Of a DNA stretch of 64,000 bases, positions 47,001-56,372 are shown piece by piece. Both the position numbers and the translations under genes were made by a program. The DNA comes from Bicyclus anynana (lineage: Eukaryota > Arthropoda > Insecta > Lepidoptera > Nymphalidae), in the NCBI RefSeq assembly GCF_947172395.1, contig NC_069090.1, positions 12,158,226-12,222,225 on the forward strand, read 5' to 3'. The notes beneath the pieces were generated by a model. The model did not search any database. It saw only the letters and a list, made by a program, of their open reading frames with translations, and had not been told where the DNA came from. Numbering within the stretch: position 1 is the first letter of the stretch; each line of letters begins with the position of its first letter.

Positions 47001-48130
47001 GGCACAATGTTGCCGGTATAAGAGTGCACTCGCCCAGTGTAAGGGCTCAATTTTTTGTAACTAAGACCTAGATTCAAATAATCTAATTTAGACAATATAT
47101 TCAACATCGAACCGGTATCTAACTTAAACTTTAACTTCTTACCATTACCAAACTCCAATAAATCTGTCCATTCCTTCGACCTTTTCCTATCACTTTCACA
47201 GTTACCTATCACATTCACAAAGATTAGTTCATCATCAGACCCTTCCGATTCAATACCCTCACTTAGGTTGTGCACCCTCTTCCCTGGCATTCTACATACC
47301 CTTGAAAAATGACCCCTGCCCCTGCAGGTGTAACAGGTCGCGTGAGCCGCTGGACACCATTGCACTTCACAAAACTCACTACCACAACGCTGACACGCGC
47401 GGGCCCCTTGGCGCGCGGCCCCGCGCTCGCGGTCACGAGGCCCGGGGGCGGCGCCGCGCCACCAGCCGCGCGCGCGCCTCGCCGCCGGCACTCCGCCGCG
47501 GTCCCGACTCCGGCCGGTCTGGCCGCGCCCGGCCACTCCGTCCACACGAACGCTCGAACTCGCCTCTTCTATTTGCTTACTCTCATGCCTCGATATCTCA
47601 TCGGCCTCACAGATTTGCATAGTCTTCGTGAGATTTAGATCATCAGTCCTCAGTAGACGATCCCGAACGACGTTGTTAGAAATGCCACATACTATGCGAT
47701 CTTTGATTAAGTCGTCTGTGAGATGCTCAAACTTGCAATCTTGACTGAGCAATCTGAGCGCGGTAACATATTTTCCTATCGGCTCACCCTCGCATTGATT
47801 TCTCGTAAAAAATTTAAACCGTAACATTGTAACATTAGTTTTCTTTGTTCCAAAATGAGTATCAAATTTACTTTTAAGACATTTCACGTCCTCTGCACTT
47901 TCCTCTTTACCATACGTGAAGGTCGAAAATATCTCATAACCCTCTGGCCCGATGAGATTCACTAACAAGCTGGCTTGTACATCTAGTGGTTCCTTAATCG
48001 TCCCCGATGCTTTTAAAAAAATCTCGAATTGCTTCCACCATTTTGTCCACGCGTCCGCTCGCGCGGCTGGACTGCCATCGATGTTTAACTCAGCCGGTGG
48101 GCGAGCGTGCTCCATTTTACCGTAATACAA
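44063..48130 (-). CDS. Gag-Pol polyprotein of a Mag-type Ty3/Gypsy retrotransposon
   Basis: This single 1355-residue frame encodes the proteins that package, reverse transcribe and integrate the element. Gag covers about residues 1-300 and includes a basic RG-rich stretch (about 201-245). It ends in two zinc knuckles: C246/C249/C254/C259, where a cysteine replaces the usual histidine, and a normal CCHC knuckle C266/C269/H274/C279. The aspartic protease motif DTG is at 338-340. Reverse transcriptase spans about 455-660, with D547 and the FIDD box (D609, D610). RNase H carries D755, E791 and D819. Integrase has a zinc-binding end (H974, H977, C1007, C1010) and a catalytic triad D1038, D1091, E1127, with 35 residues between the last two. 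A basic, low-complexity tail follows. The first ATG leaves a 100-base leader after the LTR; Met6 is an alternative start. I see no stop, frameshift or lost catalytic residue. GC content is far above the flanks around 45.0-45.2 and 47.4-47.6 kb. Confidence 0.95.
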   Translation of the reverse strand: MYYGKMEHARPPAELNIDGSPAARADAWTKWWKQFEIFLKASGTIKEPLDVQASLLVNLIGPEGYEIFSTFTYGKEESAEDVKCLKSKFDTHFGTKKTNVTMLRFKFFTRNQCEGEPIGKYVTALRLLSQDCKFEHLTDDLIKDRIVCGISNNVVRDRLLRTDDLNLTKTMQICEADEISRHESKQIEEASSSVRVDGVAGRGQTGRSRDRGGVPAARRARGWWRGAAPGPRDRERGAARQGARACQRCGSEFCEVQWCPAAHATCYTCRGRGHFSRVCRMPGKRVHNLSEGIESEGSDDELIFVNVIGNCESDRKRSKEWTDLLEFGNGKKLKFKLDTGSMLNILSKLDYLNLGLSYKKLSPYTGRVHSYTGNIVPIIGQCNLSVKYKEVFYNLKFVVCNMQCQNILGLSACVKLGLIQRIDNLDIDKSYSDLFSGIGKLPGIHRIVIDKTVQPSICPSRKIPLGLREKLHSELQRMEQLGVIRKVQHPTEWVNAIVITAKKNGDIRVCLDPRQLNRAIRRAHFTLPTVTDLAARLRGASCFSVLDARCGFWMLQLDDVSADLCTFSTPHGRYQFLRLPYGISCAPEIFHARVRQHLEDLEGVDSFIDDIVVWGKTREEHDLRLNRLLERAREIGMRFNKDKCKFGVNEITYLGHIFDERGMRPDVNKVKAILEMPEPSDRKSLERFLGMINYLSKFVPNYSQAVASLRSLLKKNAEWVWDSVHSEAVKLLKTKIATAPVLALYSTELPVVLSVDASAEALGAVLLQSGRPVEFASLTLTETQRRYAQIEKEMLAIVFACERFHQYILGRRDVTIQSDHKPLESIVKKSLSSVPARLQRMMLRLQRYDFKVVYTPGKYMYIADTLSRAPLPECMYEKLNENIEAQTCFMISNLQFSDKKLSLVKESVANDDECRDLVKYIVNGWPKNKYEVKVNLRIFWSYRESLQYVDGLIIKDYLLYIPAALRREMLERIHEGHLGIDRCKRRARQVMFWVGMSRDIEHAVRACAMCERYAPAPRREPMLPHAIPDVPWLKVGSDIFEYRKKNFLILVDYFSNFVEVNELTSVNSNSVIRAMKEQFARYGIPNELITDNATVYCSKEFQTFLSTWDIKHVTSSPLYAQSNGKSERSVRTVKNLIKKSFDSGKDYYIGLLNLRTTPRENIDSPAQILMGRRLNTRLPTHHKLFNDIVDRKKNHDAVLDQQHKQKIYYDSRAAKHLRPLRVDDKVVIIDGKNRKSAKIIQPAAEPRSYIVEDQVRRRYRRNRRHLVCRQNIKEGQEQYERATDGRFAEGDKTGASTSGTGAVKSETAPTNIQTRDVDTRSAEHFGDSKDASIHTRPLTRTRRQARLNAQNKNTA

Positions 48131-48212
48131 ACTTGCATTAACGTCACTTACGTTAAATCTTCACTTATTTCAATAATTCACTGCCTCAAACTTCTAAAAA
48201 CTAATTAAATAA

Positions 48213-48230
48213 CTCGCACCGCTGTCACCA
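48213..48230 (-). other. Primer-binding site of the Mag-type element
   Basis: The minus-strand sequence directly after the 5' LTR starts TGGTGACAGCGGTGCGAG. A leading TGG, complementary to a tRNA CCA end, is the standard form of a minus-strand primer site. I cannot assign the priming tRNA from memory. Confidence 0.75.
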
Positions 48231-48327
48231 TGTAATGAAACGCCACTTGCTAGTTCAATACTGATTATTTATTGTCATACCCTCACATACATTAATGTTT
48301 AATATTTTATGTTAACAATACACTACA
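48231..48327 (-). repeat. 5' LTR of the Mag-type element (97 bp)
   Basis: On the minus strand this repeat begins TGTAGTG and ends TTACA. It matches the 43513-43609 copy base for base by eye. It carries an AATAAA polyadenylation-like signal (ACAATAAATAATC, minus strand). As the upstream LTR it should hold the promoter for the Gag-Pol transcript, although no clear TATA box is visible in so short a repeat. Confidence 0.93.
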
Positions 48328-48717
48328 GAAACAAAAGTAACATAGTGCCATCTTGCGCTTTTGCCCTAGGGGTGGATGCCACCACTTCTCGGAGGTGAAG
48401 ATTATTATAATAAAAATAACCCCAGAAGTCGATAGAAAGATAAATTGTAAGCTAAATTTGTAATATATAGTTTTTGGAATAAATCAATATTTTTTGAGTT
48501 AATATAGATCAAAGATTTCGTGATAAAAATACATGTTTTTAGGCGGTTTTAATGGCCAGAATGGTTAAATTTACATTTTTTCCCATTTTCGTGTGTACGT
48601 GTCACTTTTGAAGTAGAGGGTAAAACATACTTGATCCCAAATTTTCATCTAAATCTATGAAGGTTCAACGAAATCGGAGGTTGGGGCTAGTTTTGTCCTA
48701 CAATAACTGTACTACAG
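48328..48717. repeat. Body and right arm of the inverted-repeat element broken by the Mag-type insertion
   Basis: The right arm 48639-48717 (CTATGAAGGTTCAACGAAAT) is complementary to the left arm at 43426-43493. The body has no gene-like frame. Confidence 0.5.
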
Positions 48718-48837
48718 TTAAATATAGATAAAGTAAACCAGTCATCCAGGTCCACTCATCGATGTTTTTTGAAAGCAACCGTCCCTACAGGTGGGTGGCG
48801 AGTTCGTTTATCGTTTCTAGTTATCGACATCGCTCTC

Positions 48838-48926
48838 ATCTCGTTCAGCGGTTGAACCGTAAAAGGTAACAGACAAACCGGTAAACTTAATTTCATATTT
48901 ATAATATTAGAATGTATTAGTATAGA
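48838..48926 (-). mobile_element. Helitron-like 5' end
   Basis: On the minus strand it starts TCTATACTAATACATTCTAA and continues with the usual ATTATAAAT body. The 3' end is not found. Confidence 0.5.
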
Positions 48927-48944
48927 TAGTCTATAGATTATTAA

Positions 48945-48980
48945 GATATTGGGTATTTCAAAAGCGAAATACCCAATATC
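48945..48980. repeat. Short perfect hairpin (15-base arms)
   Basis: GATATTGGGTATTTC pairs perfectly with GAAATACCCAATATC across a 6-base loop. Confidence 0.9.
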
Positions 48981-49723
48981 GGCCTTTTAGTAGGTTAAAA
49001 TACTTAGCATGAAGATCATTCTAATACCCCTCACATAAATAAGGTGGGGGTCACAATTACTCCGCTCGTTTTAAGGATAAATAGCATTCGAAAGGTAATG
49101 AATTGGAGCAGTTAAGATTGTAATGAGAGGACCGGTAAACCAGACTCATTTATAAGATTTATTTATAATATTAAAACTGGAAATACCGTTTTGTATAATA
49201 TTTACGGCAAATTATGGAAGTATAATATTTTGCATATTGTATAGAAGCATATAATATGTATATATATATTATAGTATTTATAATCAGTTATATATTATGG
49301 CAATTATATTAAGTAACGTGATATATTATATTTTTCCAATCCTTTTCCATATAAAAATATGAAATACCTACGAGTGAAAATGTGATACGTACATGTAAAT
49401 TTAGTCCCGAGAATTTCACACCCATGTGATAGAGTTCGACTAAATTTTACTAGCCGAGGTCAGAATCTATTTTAAAATGAAATTTGAAACTTTATTAAAG
49501 CCTCGAATAAAGTACAAAATAGTACGAATAGCTGGCTTTTAATAATGGAATATAATATTTTATAGAGAAGTATGTACGCAACATATTTAAATAACCCTCT
49601 TTGCAGTAGAGTAAAAAGAGTTTTATTTCCCGTCATTTCCCGTCATATACATAATTATATTTCCACTTTGCATACCTTATTAATATTATATATGATTCCT
49701 TTTGCCTTGCAACTTTTCGTTTT
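48981..49723. other. Gap: very AT-rich, nothing recognised
   Basis: Includes long TA-rich stretches near 49240-49300. No gene or repeat family assigned. Confidence 0.5.
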
Positions 49724-50033
49724 AATCACAATCAACCCATATTCGGCTAACTGCACAGCTTGAGTTTCCTCTTAAAATGAAAGGGGTTAGGCCAATAGTC
49801 CATCACACTGGCCCAATGCAGATTGTCAGACTTTACACACGTAGAGAATTTTCATTAAATTTTAAAAATTCTCACTTACTAACGATGTTTTTCCTTCACC
49901 GTTTGAGACATGTGATATTTAATTTATTAAAATGCACACAACTGAAAAGTTGGAGGTACATGCCACGGGCCGGATTCGAACCCACACCCTCTGGGCCTCT
50001 GAAATCGGAGGCAGATGTCATATTCACGGCTCT
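49724..50033 (-). mobile_element. SINE family B, full length
   Basis: The minus strand runs from the damaged head (GAGAGCCGTGAATATGACAT) to the AACCCATATTCGGCT end (plus-strand spelling). It is diverged, with an 8-base insertion near box B. Confidence 0.8.
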
Positions 50034-51720
50034 CTCGTTTTAATTTAATTCATAATAATTACATGCATGTAGGAAACAGCATATGGGGCTCGAAATGGTA
50101 ATGAATATTGCATGGTAGCTAAAGGGTATAAACGTCAAAGATGTTCTGCATATCTGAATTTCTATGGCCTTCTCAAGGCCTCCGGCGAGCAGATATTTAT
50201 AGCAATATATGTTGACAGATATCCAAAATGTGGTCAAGCGTAAACGTCTAACCAAACCACAAACGACCATAACATGAAATTTCAGATAATATTTCATCCT
50301 AAGGTGCTATTTCCATAGATAAGAGAATAGGATGTTCGCCTGGAGTGCTAAAACAAGAAGTTTTTTTGCATATAGACAGTTTATATGCCTAGAAAATCAT
50401 AGATTAGCAGCGTCATGAGAAAATATGATGAAGGTCAGTACCCTTATAATAGGGAAGTTCTCTGAGAGTCAGTTTTTCAATTTAATGATGAATTAAATAA
50501 AACTGCCCCTGCATTCTGTAATATCTATGATGTGATATCATGGCTCATTTCCATGGCTAATTCGTTGTTAGTGACATTTTAATTTTGGCATTGACGAGTA
50601 TAAAATAGCGGAATCACACTCCTGGCACTACCTAACAGAAAGTGGTCTACATAATTGAAATCGCTGGCGTAATGAACTTAAAATTCGGCTGTGATAGCTA
50701 AAACTCGAATGGGAAAAGCTAGTCCACCTATATTAAATATCAGCCTAATAAAAAAAGATTCCAAACAGCAATAAAAATGTGAGAAAGTAAATAATAATAT
50801 TAAAGAATTAAAATGTATTCTTACGAACTCGGGTTCGAGGATTTGGAATTAAACACCTGATGACTCGTATGAGACCTTATTCCACTCATTAATCCGAGTA
50901 TCACTATACACACTTCAAAACCGTAGGCAATTATTATCCGAAATCGTAGCCGAGTTCACTATTGTTCACTTGTATCGCTTAATATTACTTCGCTGAAGTT
51001 GATCTCTGTAAGTCAAATGACACGAGCGTCGCATCGGTCGTGTATTTATACCCATTACAATGCTTCTAGAGTAGACTATTCTGGGCTAGCAACACGCGTC
51101 TTGTTTATTCCACGAAATTCGACATAATAACAAAATATAAGCGATAACAACAACTCAAGTTGTAACAACTCGAGTGATTATGAACCCTATTGTCTCTAGG
51201 TCTAGTAATTGGGTTCTCCGTAACAATAATTTTTTTTAGAAATTAATATCGACTTTAAAATGGGCTGTCAAATTTGAAGAATTCACTCGCCTTCTCTATG
51301 ATTCCCACTACGGGAGCATAGATTTGTTATTGTGAACTACCTCATTTCAAACAATAGAAAATAATTTTCCATATCAGTACTGGTAAGTGTGAACCATAGT
51401 CCTAAAAATGTAGTAAAACGTACAACAAAGTATCGCTAAAACTTAACTGGCAATCAAGGAAATTGGCCTTAACTAATGTTAGTTCGACAAAAGATCTAAA
51501 GTTGCTTCCAAATAAACACATTAAGGATAGTTTCAAACTAATTAGTGTGGCATTAACTATTTGCTTATTAGTGGAAGTCTTACTTTGTTATTTAATCATG
51601 TTGGTAATGACCCAATCATTCCTCCAGGATTGTTGTTAATAGTTATTTGCACGCGACTTTGTCCGCGAATTCCTGAAGTTTCTAACTTCAAAGAACAGAC
51701 TTTCATACAACATACTATAG
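50034..51720. other. Gap: 1.7 kb unassigned
   Basis: No frame above chance length and no recognised element, apart from a GCACGCGACTTTGTCCGCGA scrap (51648-51668) like the Helitron-like 3' end. Confidence 0.5.
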
Positions 51721-51877
51721 ATGGTCCGCGGGGGCCGGGAGAGGGGTAGCGATGTCCCGCGCGCACAACTTCATACATGCGCAGTCCTTCCCACTGCCCC
51801 ACACGGACAACTTCACACCCGCGCAGTCCCCTCCCGTCGCCCGCATATCATGGGAGTGTCATCAACGACCTTGCCAA
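51721..51877 (+). repeat. GC-rich dispersed repeat, copy 2
   Basis: Starts ATGGTCCGCGGGGGCCGGGA and ends CATATCATGGGAGTGTCATC. It has about two sub-units of the CGCGCGCACAACTTCA(C/T)A(C/T) type, more than copy 1. Both copies are in the same orientation. Open frames across it are short and unconvincing. Confidence 0.8.
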
Positions 51878-52150
51878 GCCATAGTACAGTATTTTCTGTA
51901 CTATTTTTTTGTTTTTTTTTTTTACTACTCATTTTAGTATTGTGGTAGCGTGTTTCAGTTTCGGCTGTGCTGTTTCCGTCAATAAGCCAGTCAGTTAATT
52001 TTTTGGTTTCTAAAATCATTAAGGTAACAATTAAGGTAGGCGTTTTAATACGATACCGCACCGAAGTTTTTCCAAAAATCAATGTTAGTCGAGGTATGTA
52101 TTTGTGACAAATTTACCCTGTTTAACCCCCAACGCAAAAAGAGGGGTGTA

Positions 52151-52223
52151 CAGACAAATAGATAGACCGACAGACACGTCAAACTTATAGTTTGACGTGT
52201 CTGTCTGTCTATCTATCTGTCTG
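52151..52223. repeat. Inverted repeat of CAGA/TCTG microsatellite with TTTGACGTGTCTG arms
   Basis: CAGACACGTCAAACT at 52171-52185 pairs with its inverse at 52191 onward, and flanking GATAGA/TCTATC runs extend the pairing. Confidence 0.85.
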
Positions 52224-52694
52224 TTAGTCTGTCTGTGGTACGGATGATATTCCACATAGCTAACGAACGGATGAAGCTATTTCAATTTTTGTTGAAATCG
52301 CTTCGTCGCTTCAAGATAAGAGAGGAAATATCTACCCAAGTATGCAAAGACAAGAAGACGACTTACAGGAACGGGAACTAAGCGGGTGTAACAACAGGAC
52401 ATCTTTTAGGTTAGATAGAAAAGTAAAAATATAGATCTTCGTTTTAGGATAAGGAAAATAAACTAAAAGCCCTTTAAATGTAATCTTTTGCGTCAAATGT
52501 GTCGAGGGTGCCCTAAAAGCGTCATTTGTCATTTTGTAAACGATTTGCTTCCACTATGATATACTTTAGGGCCTATCGAGACACGACAGGGTCAAGGCTT
52601 CCGGATATCGGGTCGATAAGAAAATTTTGTCTCAGAAATTCCCTGTATTTTTAATCGACCTTATAAGAAATAAGTGATTCATCTGTATTTATAA

Positions 52695-52773
52695 ATATAC
52701 GAATATGAGTATTTATTCCCGTTTTCCTACGGGAACGGAAACCACGCGGGTAAAACCCCGTGGCGTCAGCTAG
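52695..52773 (+). mobile_element. Helitron-like 3' end
   Basis: CCCGTTTTCCTACGGGAACG, then GGCGTCAGCTAG followed by T. Matches the end of 26193-26388. Confidence 0.6.
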
Positions 52774-52933
52774 TGTCACATAAATATTTATTCGACCGCA
52801 ATTTACTAAAAGCTACTGCGTCTACGTCCAATACGTACGATGCGGATCAGTGGACAACTACGTTTAAATAGAATTGAAGGTAATATTTTTTTTTAAGAAT
52901 TCCCGTAATTTAAAAATATAGATCCAACTATTT

Positions 52934-53073
52934 CAAGGAACAATTTTTATTATGGCAGCAACATGGTCGAAATATTTGGATAGTTTTTAGGGAACTGACA
53001 CAGAAAGAAAAAGGTCTCGCTGTGTTCTCTTACGTCTAGATTACTGGCCCAGTTAACTTACCTACTCCTACGT
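52934..53073 (+). repeat. Local duplication, left copy
   Basis: AAGGAACAATTTTTATTATG through CTACTCCTACGT. It is followed directly by a SINE family A copy. The right copy is 53412-53543. Confidence 0.88.
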
Positions 53074-53074
53074 T

Positions 53075-53403
53075 TGACGTCCTCCGTGGCACAGTGGTAT
53101 GCGCGGAGGATTTACAAGACGGAGGTCCTGGGTTCGATCCCCGGCTGAGTTGATTGAGATTTTCTTAATTGGTCCAGGTCTGGGTGGTGGGAGGCTTCGG
53201 CCGTGGTTAGTTACCACCCTACCGGCAAAGACGTACCGCCAAGCAATTAAGCGTTCCGGTACGATGCCGTGTAGAAACCGAAAGGGGGTGTGGATTTTCA
53301 TCCTCCTCCTAACAGATTAGCCCGCTTCCATCTATGAATGCATCATCACTTACTATCGGGTGAGATTGTAGTAATCAAGGGCTAAAGAATAAAAAGAAAA
53401 AAA
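53075..53403 (+). mobile_element. SINE family A, full length, between two copies of a local duplication
   Basis: The plus strand starts TGACGTCCTCCGTGGCACAG and ends GGGCTAAAGAATAAAAAGAA. It lies exactly between two related 130-140 base segments (52934-53073 and 53412-53543). Confidence 0.87.
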
Positions 53404-53411
53404 TATTAATT

Positions 53412-53543
53412 CAGGGAACAATTTTTATTATGGCAAAAACAGGGTCAAATATTTGGATAGTTTTCAGTGAACTGACACTGAAAGAAAAGCTGCCTTCGCT
53501 TATGTCTAGATTACTGGCCTTGTTAACAAATCTACTCCTACGT
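53412..53543 (+). repeat. Local duplication, right copy
   Basis: CAGGGAACAATTTTTATTAT through CTACTCCTACGT, about 85% like 52934-53073 by eye, with small deletions. Confidence 0.88.
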
Positions 53544-54033
53544 AGATTCTGTAAAGGGTGTTTCAACTCTAACAGACTTGGAGGGGCTTTAGTCATATAT
53601 ATTTAAAACCTCAAACATTTTAATGGGAAATGGCTTATCTCCGATTAAAGGCGGATTAACTTTCATCTCTATAATATTAATTTGTTGGATACGAGTAATT
53701 CAAGTGAATGCTAATTTTATTCATGGCTACGTAGCCATACGTAACACGTGGCACCCGTAACGAGCCGTATAAATATTTACGGAAATATGGAAGAATATTT
53801 AATTTTATTACGACGTGGGATAGTAGAAGATTGCTTTCACAATGAAAGCGACGAAAAGGAAGCAATACGCAATATTTAATCATTCGTGATGTAAATTAAA
53901 GAAAGCCCCATCAAAACATCTTTACAAGTGCCATAAAAGTAAAATAAATGAATATATAAAAAAGTCAGCTTTCATATATTTGCTTAAAAAGATATAGTAT
54001 TATTATCAAAAGTGTTAGAAAGTGCTCAAATAA
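53544..54033. other. Gap: no gene seen
   Basis: GCCATACGTAACACGTGGCA near 53730 and the ATTTTATTCATG segment before it recur in looser form near 54618-54650, hinting at another diverged repeat pair. Confidence 0.4.
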
Positions 54034-54275
54034 AAAGTCGGTTTACTGACGATAGTTGAACGTGACAACGTCATAAGAAAGTACTGATGGAATCGTTGCA
54101 TTTTTCAAAAGAAAATGTTCGTTTTTCTAAAATACTGCTTAATAATCTTCATAGACCAGAATATAATTTTATTTCTTGTAAAAAATGTTGGCAACCCTAG
54201 ATCGAGGGAACGACGCATGACGTCATCTTTTTTCGAGTATGCAGCCGGCTTTATTGAATTATAAGACGTTGTCAC
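54034..54275 (+). repeat. Dispersed 220-240 base repeat, copy 2
   Basis: Matches 24199-24420 closely, with an extra GATGGAATCGTT near 54085. Ends AATTATAAGACGTTGTC. Adjoins a Helitron-like start (54270-54367). Confidence 0.85.
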
Positions 54276-54367
54276 GTCAAAAACAAATTTTAGCCAAATC
54301 GCTTCAGTAGTAGCGGCGTTAAAGGGTAACAAACATCCATACAAACTTTCGCGTTTATAATATTAGT
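54270..54367 (-). mobile_element. Helitron-like 5' end
   Basis: The plus strand reads TTTTAGCCAAATCGCTTCAG and ends TTTATAATATTAGTAG, the minus-strand start of the 8995-9345 type. Confidence 0.55.
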
Positions 54368-55137
54368 AGAATAACAGAATTTTGGAAATATATTTCATGT
54401 ACAGAATTGACCTCTCTACAGATTTTTTTTTAAAAAAGATATAGATAAATGATGAAGGTTAGGCCAGCACAAGCTCTCGGTCTACTCTTCCTGGAAACAT
54501 TCTGTATGAATCCAGTAGATACATAAACTACGAAGTGACTCGCAACTCGCAGATTCAACAGGAATTAATTCCCGCGTCAATAACAGCAGTATGGTTGACG
54601 CGAATAATTCAACTTAATGTTAATTTTATTCATGATCCCGTGTGTAACACGCGAAAACAACCCGTTTGCTCGTGCTCGTATTTACGGAACAAATATGAAA
54701 GAAGGTCCGCCGACATGGGACTCCATGGCAATGTTTGGTTGGCATCTCGTTTTTACATTAAAATAGTGAACATTTAAATGCGTAAAGGATATAATTTTTT
54801 TTTCTCAGGATTTGATTTTTCTTTTTAATTAAAACATTTTTAGATTTATCAAACATAACTGTATAATTCCATCAGCCAAATCATCAAAATCAGATGCGTC
54901 TTTACCTATAGTGCAAGGGGTGCGTCGCACTCAGGCGCCGCGATCTCAGGGGCGCCCGAGCACCACTATTTTGTCTTCGAATTAAACTTTTTTTTTAAGT
55001 TGTGTTCAGTTATTTATGTTTTGTTAACCTTTACATCCATAAAGTTAATTTTATTCGGGTAATTCCAGTTGGTGTTACATAACTTACATCTATCTTTCCA
55101 AAATAAAACTATCACAGTTTGGCATTGGCAACATTGG
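54368..55137. other. Gap: no gene seen
   Basis: Holds the looser partner (54595-54740) of the 53690-53830 segment; the 80-codon frame at 54535-54777 lies over it and is not convincing. Confidence 0.4.
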
Positions 55138-55200
55138 CCTAACTCTCATTCTGAGAGGAGACTCGAGCTTAGCAGTGAGCCGAATATGGGTTGATAACGA
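55138..55200 (+). mobile_element. SINE family B, 3' end only
   Basis: CTCATTCTGAGAGGAGACTC through AGCCGAATATGGGTTGATAA; 63 bases. Confidence 0.75.
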
Positions 55201-55716
55201 AGTGTGGCCACTGATCCGCATCGTGCGAATTTTATCTACCGTAAAATTAAAAATCCGTTTGATGCGATGCGTCCGATAAGTACGATGCGGATATGGATAT
55301 GAACCAAGGTTATTCAGCTTTATAATAACGTAAATTATTGATTGAAATAGACACAGGACGGCACTTTGTAGGACGTTTATCGGTCATCGATGTGTTGCTT
55401 TGTATATATTTTATAACTAATAGTTATCCATTTACCGTCAATCATCTACTTAGTCCATCAAATATAAACAGTATACATAAACAGGGTGCTTGGGACTAAT
55501 ATTTTTTAACTAAAAAATATTTTTTTTTATGTTTTCATACAAAGTAATTCAAATAATTCCGAATAGGTATATATATGTAACACAGGCCTTTAACTATCCT
55601 TGCATTTATACGTAAAACTTGGCTACGTTATAATTACAAGGATGCGAAAAAAGACAAATTTTAAGAACTATTTACAAAAGAAATATTATTTACCCCGAAA
55701 GTATTCAATTATTTTT

Positions 55717-56372
55717 AACCGACTTCAAAAAGGAGGAGGTTCTCAATTCGGTCGGTATTTTTTTTTTTTTTTTTTTTATGTATGTACACCGATTACTCAA
55801 AGACGCCTGGACCGATTTCTAAAATTCGTGTGTAAATGTTTAGTGTGTTCATATACTTTTCCATTTAGTACTTTTAAGCACTACAATTTCATGAAGGTTT
55901 AAAATCGATCTGATGATGGAGCCATAAAACAGACGAGGGAACTCCTCGGCGATTTACAGCAGTTACCTTGTGTTTGGGCTTGATTAATTTGTATTAATGA
56001 GAACTTTCCACATAGATAGGTTGTGACTGTCATTTAGGGGTTTGGTGATGAAGACCAAGGACAATTAAGGGAACTCCTTAATAGTTTACAGTATCTACCT
56101 TGTGTTTGGCCTTGATTAATTCGTATTGCTGAGAACTTTCTAGCTAGATGAGTTGTGTCTGTTCAATTGATGATGATTAGGGGTCTGATGATGAAGACCA
56201 AGGTCAATTAAGGGAACCCCTTGACGGTTTACGGTAGCTACCTTGTGCTTGGGCTTGATTAATTTGTATTGCTGAGAATTTTGTACCAAGATGGGTTGTG
56301 ACTGTCATTAGGGGTCTGATGTACTCGTTTGAGATGAAATTTTACACTAAAAATGGAAAAATAATGAAAATT
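55717..56372 (+). repeat. CCGACTTC...GGAGG family repeat with three internal tandem units
   Basis: It starts AACCGACTTCAAAAAGGAGG and leads into a T run. From 55909 to 56324 three related units follow (about 130-142 bases each), sharing GATGATG(G/A)AG, GGGAAC(T/C)CC, TACCTTGTG and TTGATTAATT(T/C)GTATT. It runs directly into the foldback element 56373-56716, whose arm contains the same ACCGACTTC motif, so the two may be one composite element. Confidence 0.6.

Larger units (their letters stand above)
43513..48327 (-). mobile_element. Complete Mag-type Ty3/Gypsy LTR retrotransposon
   Basis: This is a 4815-bp element bounded by two 97-bp direct repeats that I read as identical. Read on the minus strand each repeat starts TG and ends CA. 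Inside the 5' LTR (48231-48327) lies a primer-binding site beginning TGGTGACAGCGG, and just before the 3' LTR (43513-43609) lies a purine-rich tract. Between them is one unbroken Gag-Pol frame in the order Gag, protease, reverse transcriptase, RNase H, integrase, which is the Ty3/Gypsy order. Very short LTRs and a total size near 4.7 kb fit the Mag lineage first described from silkworm (established knowledge). No envelope frame is present. Identical LTRs suggest a recent insertion. The flanks do not show a clean target duplication (gatacc on the left, gaaaca on the right). Confidence 0.93.

Noticed and set aside
47302..47638. Open frames of 106 and 109 codons on the plus strand, rich in R, P and A
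   Set aside because: They lie antisense to the GC-rich Gag region of the Mag-type element and are composition shadows.
43513..48327. Possible endogenous retrovirus with envelope
   Set aside because: No envelope-like frame exists between the integrase and the 3' LTR; the 450-base gap there is AT-rich and non-coding.
55909..56324. Possible CRISPR-like array
   Set aside because: Three diverged 130-142 base units without constant repeat and variable spacer; eukaryotic tandem repeat.
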